A stretch of DNA of 64,000 bases from Acorus gramineus (Eukaryota > Streptophyta > Magnoliopsida > Acorales > Acoraceae), in contig CM060856.1 of the NCBI GenBank assembly GCA_030737835.1, positions 14,425,116-14,489,115 on the forward strand, given 5' to 3'. Position numbers and translations under genes: made by a program. Shown in pieces: positions 27,736 through 37,712 of the stretch (its first letter is position 1; every line of letters starts with the position of its first letter). The notes beneath the pieces are model-generated. The model was not told the origin of the DNA, made no database searches, and saw only the letters and a list, made by a program, of their open reading frames with translations.

Positions 27736-28007
27736 TTTTTTTTTTAATGAATTATATATTTTTATAAGTAAGATATATATCGATCTATTTATAAAAAATA
27801 TATAAAAAAATTTAACGAGATGTATGTAGATATAAAATGTTAAATAAAATATATACTAAATTATAAGAGCGACTCCACTCTTCACATATTTTAAAAACAA
27901 AAAACAAACAACGTACCCATCATACTTTATTCACATTTTGAGCCACAGTTTTAACACACTGACCCCCATTAGTTTTTTTTAAAACAAACCAGTCCATTAA
28001 ATTTTTT
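27736..28007. other. Intergenic, AT-rich
   Basis: No gene seen; contains short ATAAAATATATA stretches and partial similarity to the MITE family that follows. Confidence 0.4.
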
Positions 28008-28280
28008 TAAAGAGTATTGTTACACTCAGTTCAAAATACAATCCTATATACCTTGTTAGAAATCCAGTGAAGCATATACCTCATTAAACGATGTATATAT
28101 CTTGTTAAAAAATTTCTTACACTTATTAAATGTGGATTCATTCAATTCGAAATGGAGAGATATACACTTTTTATCAAAACATATACCTCGTTAGATGATG
28201 TTTACAAATCAAAATAAATTAAAACATGTGTGGTTTGAGTTTTGATTGATAAAAAAAACCAAGTCTAACATTTTCCTTTT
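28008..28280. repeat. TATACCTC-type MITE, copy c (best preserved)
   Basis: Order of blocks: AGTATTGTTACACTCAG; AATACAATCCTATATACCTTG; TTAGAAATCCAGTGAAGC; ATATACCTCATTAAACGATG; TTTCTTACACTTATTAAATG; TCATTCAATTCGAAATGGAG; ATATACCTCGTTAGATGATG; ending GTTTGAGTTTTGATTGAT, A-run and CAAGTCTAACATTTTCC. The two ends are inverted (TGTTACACT versus complement ATGTTAGACT). No coding potential. At least seven more copies occur in this window. Confidence 0.65.
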
Positions 28281-28954
28281 TTAAAACAAACCGGCCAGTA
28301 TTTGACCCATTAATAAAAAACCCAACATCCACATTGGAAAAGGAAAAAATAGTGAAACACTAAAACACTATCCATTTTTAAAAAAATCGCTAGTATGGGA
28401 CCCTTCAACATTACACTATTTTTCAGTCATTTGTATGCTTATCGAAAGCCCTTTACCTGTCTGTGTATCAAAATATAATTTAATATATGCTTGTGTTCTG
28501 GGAAGATGGGTGTGGGTCTCCGGTTGATTAATTGTTTATTTTTTTTATGTATTTATGTTTATAAAATTTTTGTTTAATGGATAAAAAATCAACTATAGAA
28601 CAAGATTTTTCTCATACTAAAAAATAATTGTGGTGTTAAACAAAGTCGTCTTGAAGTAAGCAATCTTTCAGATCCAAGTTTAAGAAAAAAAATTTCAACT
28701 TTTCATCCTAATGATCATAACAAAATAAGAAGAGCATATATCCAAAATGGTTCTTTCTTTGATGGTTTATTTTTTTTATTAATGTAAGTAGTTTTACTTT
28801 ATAAAGAAAAATTTATATTTTTTATAAGGGATTTTTATTTTTAAGTCCATATATATATATATATACATGTTAAATAACTTATTTTTAAAATTTTCATACG
28901 TGACGTTTTACTACAAAATAAATCGAATGTGTCCATGTTTTTTTTCTATTTAAA
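28281..28954. other. Intergenic, no gene seen
   Basis: AT-rich. A (TA)n run sits at 28850-28865. No frame or transposon ends could be supported. Confidence 0.45.
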
Positions 28955-29735
28955 ACTCTGAGGCCCCATTTGAAACAGAGAGACGCAGACGGTCGTGATC
29001 GAGAAAGACGCTCAAAGTAAAGACTTGAGAAAAACGTTTGGATATACGGTAACGTTACGCAGTGTTCCACACCGTAAAATTTGTCCCACCACAAATCATA
29101 ATACGCTGCCCTGATCAAGTGGTGAAGGACACTTATATCACTTGTAAGGTCTTTTGGTTTCAAGATTTAGACTTTTGGTTTGTGATCGATCAAGATTTTT
29201 AACAATGACATTTTGACAAAATTAGATTTTATAAGATATACATGTTACAAAACCACAAAAAAATAATACAAATGCATCAAATCTCTCGAATTTATTAAAT
29301 CAACCGTCTTATCATTTTTTATAAATTAATAGTAATCCACATCCTATCTATTTTTTATTTTTTTCATTTACAGTTTATTTGTGATTGATCAATTAACGAA
29401 AATATTCTTTATTTTATTTTTTAATAAAAATAATTAAACCACAGTATAAGTAGAATGTGCTAGAGCGCACAAATACAATGAGTGAATAAACAACGTTTGA
29501 TTGCACTATTACAAAAATGAATTTTCTACAAATATTAGGTTTAAAACTGATTCCGCAAGAACTTGTCCCCTCAAAGCTTTTGAAAATGCAATTTGTTAAC
29601 ACTTTATTTGTCTGTAATAAGCTAACCCGATTTTTCTGTTTTTGTTTGTTGCATGATTGCAAAAACTTCTTGTTAATTGTGCAACGAGACATTGACTAAA
29701 CATAAAAACTTTTTTTAAAAATATATCATGAACCT
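28955..29735. repeat. HIPP 3'-flank repeat, copy 1 (no HIPP gene attached)
   Basis: Starts GAGACGCAGACGGTCG, includes ACGCAGTGTTCCACACCG, ATCAAGTGGTGAAGGACAC, TTTGGTTTCAAGATT, GATCAATTAACGAAAAT and ends near ACATTACAAAAGATACGAG. The same order recurs at 29905-30900, 35140-35760 and, shorter, at about 47945-48830, in the last two directly ahead of an intact HIPP stop codon. Here the sequence stops just short of where HIPP exon 3 would begin. Confidence 0.7.
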
Positions 29736-29739
29736 TTTT

Positions 29740-29915
29740 TATATATAAAAATCACAGTTCATTAACACTACATTACAAAAGATACGAGTTTTACAAAAAG
29801 AAAAATCAAAAAGGAAAAAAGAAAAAGAAAAAAAGTTCATTAACACTACATTACAAAAGAGGCGAGTTTTACAAAAAGAAAAATCAAAAAGGAAAAAAGA
29901 AAAAGAAAAAGAGAG
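29740..29915. repeat. Tandem duplication of about 80 bp
   Basis: Two nearly identical units containing GTTCATTAACACTACATTAC, AAAAGA(T/G)(A/G)CGAGTTTTAC and an A/G-rich tail (AAAAATCAAAAAGGAAAAAAG). Confidence 0.75.
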
Positions 29916-30900
29916 ACGCGGACACCCGCGATCAAAAAAGACACCCAAAGTAAAGACCTGAGAAAAATGTTCGGATCTACGATAATGTTACGCAGTGTTC
30001 TACACCGCAAAATTTATCCCACCACGAATCCTAACAAGCTGCCTGGTCAAGTGGTGAAGAACACTTATCACTTGTAAGGCCCTTTGGTTTCAAGATTTAA
30101 ACTTTTGGCTTGTGATTGATCAAGATTTTTAACAATGACATTTAACAAAATTAGATTTTATTAGATATACATGTTACAAAATCACAAAAATATGATACAG
30201 ATGCATCAAATCTCTCGGGTTTATTATAGATCGATCACAAAATCACAGTTTATTTGATACAGATGCATCAAATCGATCACAAAAAATGATACACAGTTTA
30301 TTTGATATCAAATCGATCACAAAATCACAGTTTATTCGATCACAAAAACATGATACAGATCAATCACAAAATCACAAAAAATATGATACAGATGCATCAA
30401 ATCTCTCGGGTTTATTACATCAAATGTCTTATCATTTTTTATAAATCAATAGTAATCCACATCTTATCTGTTTTTTATCTTTTCATTTACAGTTTATTTG
30501 TGATCGATCAATTAACAAAAATCTTCTTGATTTTATTTTTTAATAAAAATAATTAAACCACAGTATAAACAGAATGTGCTAGAACGCACAAACACAGCGA
30601 TTTATAAACAGAATGTGCCAGAACGCACAAACACAGCGATTGACTAAACAATGTTTAGTTGCACTATTATTAGAAAATAGATTTTCTACAAATGTTAGGT
30701 TTAAAATTGATTTCACAAATGCTAGATTTAAAACTGATTTTACAACAATGTCCCCCTATCAAATTAAAAAAGTAAGTTAACCCGATTTTTCTGTTTCTGT
30801 ATGTTGCATGATTGCAAAAACTTCTTGCTAATTGTGCTGAATAAACATAAAAACTTTTTTTAAAAAAATTTATCATGGACCTTTTTACATATAAAAATCA
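29905..30900. repeat. HIPP 3'-flank repeat, copy 2
   Basis: Same ordered blocks as 28955-29735, expanded in the middle (30180-30420) by short direct repeats of ATCACAAAATCACAGTTTAT and GATACAGATGCATCAAAT, and around 30570-30640 by a duplicated CAGAATGTGC(T/C)AGAACGCAC. It precedes the decayed HIPP copy. Confidence 0.65.
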
Positions 30901-30984
30901 CAGCTCGTTAGCACTACATTACAAAAGAGACGAACTTTACTAAAAGACGAATCAAAAAAGAAAAAGAAAAAGAAAAAAGATAGG

Positions 30985-31179
30985 ATTACCTTCATAGTCA
31001 ATTCTGACCTTTATTTCCACTGTGTTTGTTGACCAGTCAGTACAGTTAGGTTTACTGGCTTGTGTAGATGATGGAAAAAGAAAAACAGATAGGATTACCT
31101 CTAATTCCTTGGGTCTGAACTTCCTTCGTCCGGAGGAGGAGGAAGAACAAAGGTCAGATATGTGGTCCAAAACACCCAT
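30985..31179 (-). pseudogene. Decayed HIPP metal-binding protein gene
   Basis: Exon 1 (31099-31179) is intact: 27 codons, MGVLDHISDLC... to RRKFRPKELE, with a GTAATC donor, nearly identical to exon 1 of the gene at 35835-36945. Exon 2 survives only as about 30 bases (30990-31019): the acceptor region has lost the four bases ACAG, which breaks the frame, and the first Cys of the CxxC metal site is Tyr. After the Tyr-Glu codons the sequence jumps to a copy of the exon 1 donor region (GATAGGATTACCT), and the rest of exon 2 and all of exon 3 are missing. The gene therefore lacks the HMA domain and the CaaX box. It lies head to head with the membrane-protein gene at 31636. Confidence 0.85.
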
Positions 31180-31236
31180 TTTGTGATTGATATTTGCCTT
31201 GATCACACATTTATCCATACTTGAAAGCACAGTCAT

Positions 31237-31380
31237 ATGGAGTCGTGGCATGTTAATATAAGGTATCCGTGTATCCGTGGACTGCTCGAGAAGGTTGTTG
31301 TCGTGAGGGACGCGTGGCGTCGACTGAAATCATGTTTGGACACGTTGGGGTCATGTTTGGACCTCGCGCCGAATTGGACG
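31237..31380. promoter_or_regulatory. Shared 5' block between decayed HIPP and membrane-protein gene
   Basis: GTGGCATGTTAATATAAGGT, TCCGTGGAC(T/G)GCTCGAGAAGG and ATGTTTGGACACGTTGGGGT occur here and, in the same order, upstream of the intact HIPP genes (about 37026-37165 and 49658-49815). Here the block also forms the 5' side of the divergent gene at 31636. Conservation in all copies and its place suggest HIPP promoter DNA, possibly bidirectional. Confidence 0.5.
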
Positions 31381-31635
31381 ATACGACCTATGCGAGGCGG
31401 GTTGAAGGAGCGCGTGAATGCGTGCGTGATCACACGCATTGTCAGACTCAACATTATCTTCTTCTTCCCCTTCCCACAACACCCTCTCCCGTTCTCTCTC
31501 ACACACACGTATACACCTCCCCCTTCTCTACGTGTTACCTCCCCCCATTTTCAGAATCCTCCTATTCGATGCCCCTTCCTTCTCATCCCCTCCTCTCCAT
31601 TATCCACTTCTGTCACCCCCTCTTGTTTTTCAGTG

Positions 31636-34600
31636 ATGATGAACTTGGTGGATTCGCTAATCGAGCTAATGAAGAATATGTTTATGTTGGTCACTAAGCC
31701 TTTCTTAGTGATCAAGCTCGTATGCCTGCTTGGCGAAAGGGTTCTTGCTCTCACCACCCTCACCTCTGTGCATCTTATTAGAATCATCATCAATGTTCAC
31801 GTGCAGCTCTGCTTCAAGATTCTCGCTCCGGTGATTTCAGTTTTATCTTTACCGGTTAGAATCGTCAATGCCCTGCAGAGGGAGCGATTTGTAAGTTTTT
31901 CTCGTTCAATGTTAATTTTATTATTATGACTAAGAAGTACAAACCAAATCAGAAAATCTCGATATTGTTTCTTTTGTTTCTTTTATTGTTTTGCGTGCCA
32001 TGATTGTGTGTGTGTGTGTGTGTTTTTTGGGTTAGTTTCTTAGTTATTAAATTATATTTGTTGCGCACAGCTGGAGACTCGGCTTGATGAAATTGTGGGT
32101 CAGTTTGAAAGTCTGGTATGGGAAAACAAAGAACTTGAGGAACAACTGAAAGTGGTTGTAAAAGACCATAACATCTTGGAGACAGTGCTTGCTGAGATTG
32201 AAGATGAGCATGATAATGCTCTCATCAAAATTGAGCTCTTGGAAAATGAGGTGAATTTTCAGTTGATTTACGGTTGTAGCTGATGCAATAAGAAAACTAG
32301 TTTGATTCCCACTATTCAAATGCTTTCTCCCTTGTCTAAGGGTGTGTTTGGTTGTGTAATTGCAAAACTGATTATGCAGAAATCTGAGTTTTAAAATTGC
32401 ATATGCAGAAGCTCAACCCCCCCCTCCCAGCTTTTCCAAATCGCAACTTTTGAACACTATATATTTGTTTAAAATTTGTCTGTAGAAAAGCTGCTACAAT
32501 AAAACTGTTTAGTTGCACGATTGCAAAAACAGTTTCCTGCGATTACAAAAGCTGTACAATTGTGTAACCAAATGCACACTAAATATGCATCTGATTTGCA
32601 CATTGATGCATAACCTTATTTATTTTATTTTTTTTGCAACAAGGAATCCCTACATTTTTTATTTATTTAGGAAAGCCCCAGATGCAGAGAGTCAACCACA
32701 AACCCTGTGCATCATGTGATCATTGGAAGTTTTGAACCTAAGACCTATGAGGAGCAAACTTATTGCTCTAGCCAAAGTGTCAACCCTGCGTGGGCTATAT
32801 GTAACCTGACTTGTTCTCCATGCTTCTAGCCTAACAAGTGCAACTTGCCCAATCATATGGGAAAACGTTATTAGCTGCTTATGGTGAGAATGAAACTAAT
32901 AGATTCAGAATGCATGTCTCATAACATTTCACCTGTTCTAGTTATGTGGGACTAAGAAGTTAAAATGTTTCACTGGAGCATCATGGCCTCTAAAGTAATC
33001 ATCCATTTATTCATGTTCATCAGTTTATATAGATAATTAAAGAATCAGAATAGGCTCATTGGTTCATAATGTCCGCTCATGCGAGTTGAATTTTTATTAT
33101 GCATGTCTGTCATTCAATCAGCTTAAGAGATCAAATTTTAATAAATATGAATATTAAGCAATTTTTTAAAGTATCAGAGCAAGTACTTGATGCGATTTTA
33201 TCATTATGTATGAATTTTGGTGACAATTACTATTCGTATTATCCAAAAGCTGTTAGTCCCTCTTGTTAAAAATTGTTCGCCTTAAAAATTGTTAGTGGTA
33301 GGTTTTCTTTATCATTATACCGGGACGTATTCCATTTCTTGTAAGTTGGCTAATTTAAGAGTCAAGGTAGTCATTTTAAGTAATTGAGATGAGTTGCGTC
33401 AGTCTCAGGCAGAATTGGTTTGTTCGGTGCCTGGGAAGTTTGACTGTGCGAAGGCACCCATGACAAGAAAACCTTATGAACCATAGCATCAATTTTACCA
33501 TATATAGGTTGAACATTTAAATATTTTTAATGACCATTTGGTATTGAATACCATTTTATTTCAGGTTTAGCACTTACGAAATTCATGAAAGACCTTATCC
33601 ATCCCTCCTGTCCTGCATAGCACATATGATAGGCATTCCATTGGGGAACTTTGTATAGCTGAGAGAAGATGCAAAAGAAAGAAGCTCTTTGTAGAAGAGG
33701 AAAGAGAAGAGCAAAAAAATCATACGTAAAGGAAAGAAAACTAATACAAAATAAATATTAGACGGAAATCTTGTGTCCCATGGTCGTTGCTGTGCCAGAT
33801 ACAAATTTTTTATTTATGTAAACCTTCTGATACCTCATTATTTTTATGTTGCTTTTAGAACTTTAATGTGTGGTATCCTGTGGTGGTGAAAAATTCTTGT
33901 TCATATCTCTCCACACATTATTTCCATCACATGAAATAGCCAAGCAACATTATCTGTGAATTATTGGGTAGAAGTAGGATCTTGTGTATGTAGAGTATCT
34001 AATTAAAAGAATGCCATGTGCAAAAATTAAATGTTCTTTGTCATCTAATTCGTTTTTCTATACATTTAAAATGTGGGTTTTCCCTAAAAGAAGTTTGAGT
34101 TGTAGGTGCCTTAAAAAAGTGTTTTTAAAATAAAAGTTTTGAGCTGTAGGTGCCCTAAAAAAGTATTGTTTTCGGATAACATTATTGATTATTGCTTTGG
34201 AAAATTTTTAATTTTGCGCATATCTACACTCTTTATGTACTCTGATCATTCCCATGCATTCTGGTTTTTCACCTTAAATGTTGTTTAATTGAACAGCTGC
34301 GTAATGCCAAAGCTGAAAATCTTCAGCTGAAGGAACTCAAAGGCAAATCCCTGTGGGGCATCAAAGCCCCACAGGATGACCAAAGCAGCAGCAGTTTTGA
34401 TGACTATGGTGTCCCATTTGAGGCTGAGAAAGGTTTTCCATCGTCAAACCTTATAATCCATGAAATAGCTCGTCTCAATGAGGACAAACTCCAACATGAT
34501 TTCTTAAAAACAGGTCCCAAATCCCAAAGCATTCGTGAAGGTCTAACAGGAGATGAGGCCCTTGTTGAACACAGGGTTGTCGCCCTTCGTCAGAGCCTCT

Positions 34601-34896
34601 TCAGCGCAAGTTTGTCCCTCCTGGTTGGGATGATTGTCTGGGAAGCTGAAAACCCATGCATGCCTCTGATAGTGGCACTCTTCATCGTCGTTGGAATGTC
34701 TCTTAACAGTGTTATCCGGTTCTTCTCGGTTATAAAGAACAAACCGGCCTCTGATGCGGTCAAACTGTTGAGCTTTAACTGGTTCATACTCGGCACGCTC
34801 ACCTATCCAACCTTGCCAACCGTTGCTCATCTGTTGGCCCCCCATCTAATGAGGCTCTTTGATCGGGTAATTTATCGTCTCAGCAGCCCCGCCTGA
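31636..34896 (+). CDS. Plant membrane protein with coiled coil, function unknown
   Basis: Three exons: 31636-31890, 32071-32250, 34297-34896; all phase 0, 1035 nt, 344 residues. Residues 10-75 are hydrophobic (two or three helices, KPFLVIKLVCLLGERVLAL and IIINVHVQLCFKILAPVISV). Exon 2 (86-145) is a charged heptad region (ENKELEEQLKVVVKDHNILE, AEIEDEHDNALIKIELLENE), a clear coiled coil that runs into exon 3. The C-terminal third has two more hydrophobic pairs (SLFSASLSLLVGMIVW, LIVALFIVVGMSLNSVI, and WFILGTLTYPTLPTVAHLL). I know this layout from conserved but uncharacterised plant membrane proteins; I do not assign a function. Two adjacent ATGs start the frame; I chose the first. Upstream ORF reading through 31237-31635 in the same frame is probably 5' UTR. 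Intron 2 (2 kb) holds a Tourist-type MITE. Confidence 0.85.
32340..32579. mobile_element. Tourist-like MITE in intron 2 of the membrane-protein gene
   Basis: Ends GGGTGTGTTTGGTTGTGTAA and, as complement of the right end, GTGTGCATTTGGTTACACAA, flanked by TAA (32337-32339) and TAA (32580-32582). Size 240 bp and TAA target fit the Tourist/Harbinger group. Interior TTGCAAAA motifs are repeated in inverse orientation. Confidence 0.75.
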
Positions 34897-34919
34897 TGAG
34901 AATGGCAAAAAAAACATGG

Positions 34920-34975
34920 TTTCAATGTTGTACGTACAGCTATGTTGTTTCAATGTTGTACGTACAGCTATGTTG
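34920..34975. repeat. Perfect 28-bp tandem duplication in 3' UTR
   Basis: Two identical units (34920-34947, 34948-34975), each holding the palindrome TGTACGTACA, 24 bases after the stop codon of the membrane-protein gene. Confidence 0.9.
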
Positions 34976-35016
34976 TTTTATGTTTGTCAAATTTTGTAGA
35001 GTGATGACCCCTTTTA

Positions 35017-35022
35017 AATAAA
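35017..35022 (+). terminator. Candidate polyadenylation signal
   Basis: AATAAA 121 bases after the stop codon at 34896; a usual distance for a plant 3' UTR. Confidence 0.5.
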
Positions 35023-35139
35023 GATGAACCGACGGTAAGAAATGTTGCAGTGGTTTGTTAATTTAAAGAGTGTCATCAATGTTTGCTAGCTTTTCACACT
35101 AATGTTTTTGACTGTTACTTGTAATTATCTCAACAAAAG

Positions 35140-35760
35140 GAGCCTCCTTTTGGTCTGTGATCCATCAAGATTTTTAACATTTTGACAAAATTAGATTTTA
35201 TCAGGTATACACGTTACAAAATAAAAAATAATAATATAGATGCATCAAATCTCTCAGGTTTATTAAATCAATTGCCTTATCATTTTTTAATAATAATTCA
35301 CATATTATTTGTTTTTTATTATTTCATTTACAATTTATTTGTGATGGATCAATTAACGAAAATCTTATTTATTCATTTTTTAATAAAAATAATTAAACCA
35401 CGATATAAATAGAATGCGCTAAAACATACAAACACAGCGAGTGACTAAATAACGTTTGATTGTACTATTATAAAATAGATTTTTTTATAAATGAGAATTA
35501 AAATTAATTTTGTAAAAAAATGTACGTCCCCTCAAAGCTTTTGAAAACGCAATTTGTTGACACTATTCATCTGCTTGCAGTAAGCTAACCCGATTTTTCT
35601 ATTTCTGTTTGTTGCATAGATTGCAAAAACTTCCTGCTAATTGTGCAACTAGACATTGACTAAACATAAAGACTCTTTTTTTTAATTTTATCATGGACCT
35701 TTTTACATATAAAAATCACAGTTTATTGCCACTACCATGTCTACATTACAAAAGAGACGA
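35140..35760. repeat. HIPP 3'-flank repeat, copy 3
   Basis: Shares TCAAGATTTTTAACATTTTG, GATGCATCAAATCTCTC, GATCAATTAACGAAAATC, ACACAGCGAGTGACTAAAT, CCCCTCAAAGCTTTTGAAAA and TACATATAAAAATCACAG with the copies near 29 kb, and leads into HIPP exon 3. A minus-strand AATAAA (35722-35727) lies about 108 bases after the HIPP stop. Confidence 0.65.
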
Positions 35761-35834
35761 GCTTTACAAAAAGACGAATAAAAGAAAAAGAAAAAGAAAA
35801 AGAGACCAGTACTACTCAAAGACTGAAGTGAGAA

Positions 35835-36945
35835 CTACATGACAGAGCAAGAGTTGGGATTTTCATCACTGAAAGCGGTAGACACCTTCTCCTCCGTCGA
35901 GCTCGCCCTCGCCAGCGCCGTCGTCTGCTGCGGCAAGAACTCCACGTTTCGCACGTACCCAGGCGGCGCCTTCTTGTCGTATACGCCCGGTACGTACGGG
36001 TGCGGCACGGTGTCGTATGGCACGTACGGCCACAGCTCCGCCTTCTTCCCCGTCCGCCACCTCACCCTCCTCAACACCTTCTCCGGGTGCACGTACCCTA
36101 TCACTGTCAGCTTGTTCTGCTTCTGATCCACCTCTACCTGTGTCACTCCTGCATACATCACAAACCAAATCAAAGTTAGCCTTTTAACATCTCTAATGGA
36201 GCTGTGTTAAAAATCAGTAGCCGGCCTACTATAATAAAAAGATAAAATAAAAATAAAAAAAACTTCTCTAATGGCGATCTTTATCTTGAACTCGACGACT
36301 TTTCAACTAAAATAAATATTCATTTTAAAGATTTCATGATCATTACAACCCCATACACAATCCATATTGATTTTTTTAATGAAAATTTGAAATACACAGT
36401 ATATACTAAAATCTAATAATATAATTTTTTTTTGTCACTGTGAAGGAACCTCTTACTTATATTATGCATAGTACCACAGACAGGACTATCACCACTCTTG
36501 TACAATTAAAATATTCTCCAATCTACCTTTTATTTCTTTCATCTTTATTAACCATTAATATTTGTGTCTCAAATATCCAATTTTAGATCCACAGTCCTGT
36601 TATTCAGGATATGCAGGCCTGTTGGATGGAGATGCTCTCTGCAGATAACGAAAACAGATGGAAGAGATGGTATATAGATGGTTAGTACCTTTCATGCCTT
36701 CTACGGATCTCTTTACCTTCCTCTCGCAGCCTTCACAGTCAATTCTGATCTTTATTTCCACTGTCTGTGTTTGTTGATCAGTCAGTACTGTTAGCTTTAC
36801 TGGTTTATGTTGATGATGGAAGAAGAAAAACAGCAAACTGAAGAAGTGAGACAGATAGGATTACCTCTAATTCCTTGGGTCTGAACTTCCTTCGTCCGGA
36901 GAAAGAGGAAGAACAAAGGTCAGAAATGTGGTCTAAAACTCCCAT
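35835..36945 (-). CDS. Heavy-metal-associated isoprenylated plant protein (HIPP), copy A
   Basis: Exons 36865-36945, 36689-36764, 35835-36148; 471 nt, 156 residues, all borders GT/AG. Residues 28-90 form a heavy-metal-associated (HMA) domain with CEGC at 37-40 as the metal-binding CxxC. The middle has the family-typical GYVHPEKVLRRVRWRTGK and ELWPYVPYD, then GYVRN, and the last four residues CSVM (153-156) are a CaaX box for farnesylation and membrane attachment. HIPPs bind Cu, Zn or Cd and act as metallochaperones or in stress signalling; the substrate here is unknown. The gene is about 90% like copy B at 48897 by eye, and both face the same way. Its 5' flank matches the block beside the membrane-protein gene. 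Confidence 0.94.
36146..36688. other. HIPP copy A intron 2 (longer than in copy B)
   Basis: Intron 2 is 540 bp here but 97 bp in copy B. The extra sequence is AT-rich and lacks clear transposon ends; TCTCTAATGGAG(C/G)T and AAGAGATGGTAT at its two sides match the two sides of the short intron, so an insertion in A or a deletion in B explains the difference. Confidence 0.6.
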
Positions 36946-37025
36946 TTTGTGATTGATGATTGCCTTGATCACACTTTTCTTCTCTAGTATTTGTATATAC
37001 TACTTCAAAGCACGGTCATGCGGAG

Positions 37026-37270
37026 TTGTGGCATGTTAATATAAGGTACCCGTGTTTCCGTGGACGGCTCGAGAAGGTTGTGGGGGTTGTTGTGGTGGGA
37101 CCCGAGTCGCCGACTAATAAGGGCCGTATCATGTTTGGACACGTTGGGGTCATTGGATTGCTTAGGCCAGGGGTTATCTTTGGAGACCGACCTGCTGGTA
37201 GTGGTGGGGGGTATGGTTTCCGAGGCCTATGTTGTCATCAATCGACGCGTTGTGTCATTTCCAATGAATT
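37026..37270. promoter_or_regulatory. HIPP copy A 5' conserved block
   Basis: Matches 49658-49870 in copy B and, for its first part, 31247-31365: GTGGCATGTTAATATAAGG, CCGTGGACGGCTCGAGAAGG, GCCGACTAATAAGGGCCGTA, TGTTTGGACACGTTGGGGTC, TGTCATCAATCGACGCGT. CACGTTGG contains an ACGT core of the kind bound by bZIP factors. Role is inferred from position and conservation only. Confidence 0.45.
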
Positions 37271-37499
37271 TATTATAATACTATACAATTAAACCGACCT
37301 TCTTTGGCTTATCCATTCTTTGTTTTTTTTGCTTTTTTGTATAGATGGATAGATAGAGAATAGGAGTGAAGACAAAAACATACGCTTTGCATGGCATTTG
37401 CCCCCCATCTGAATTGGTGCATTATTTTATGCGCCACAATTTTGGTTGATTGTATTTTTATTTATTTATTTATTTTTATTTTTGGTTTTTTAATTACAT

Positions 37500-37712
37500 G
37501 GAACATGTATAAGATGTGAAAAATATTTTTTCAATCATTTGTACCAAAAGTGTAATTGCTCCATTTCGAGTTATAAGTGTATGAAAATATTTAATAAGAT
37601 ATATACATTGTCTAACAATGTATATATTTTACTGGATTTCTAACAAGTTATATAAAATTATATTTTAGACTGTAAAAAAAATGAGTGTAACATCACCCAT
37701 ACGATATTATAT
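37500..37712. repeat. TATACCTC-type MITE, copy d
   Basis: Reverse orientation: CATTTCGAGTTATAAGTG, AATAAGATATATACATTGTC, CTGGATTTCTAACAAG, TTTTAGACTGTAAAAAAAATGAGTGTAACA. Confidence 0.55.

Noticed and set aside
30180-30420. Regularly spaced short repeats resembling a CRISPR array
   Set aside because: Units are irregular, overlap each other, lack unique spacers, and the genome is a plant.
31237-31635. In-frame extension upstream of the membrane-protein start
   Set aside because: Sequence includes the HIPP 5' block and CT-rich leader; residues are not like the rest of the protein. Treated as 5' UTR.
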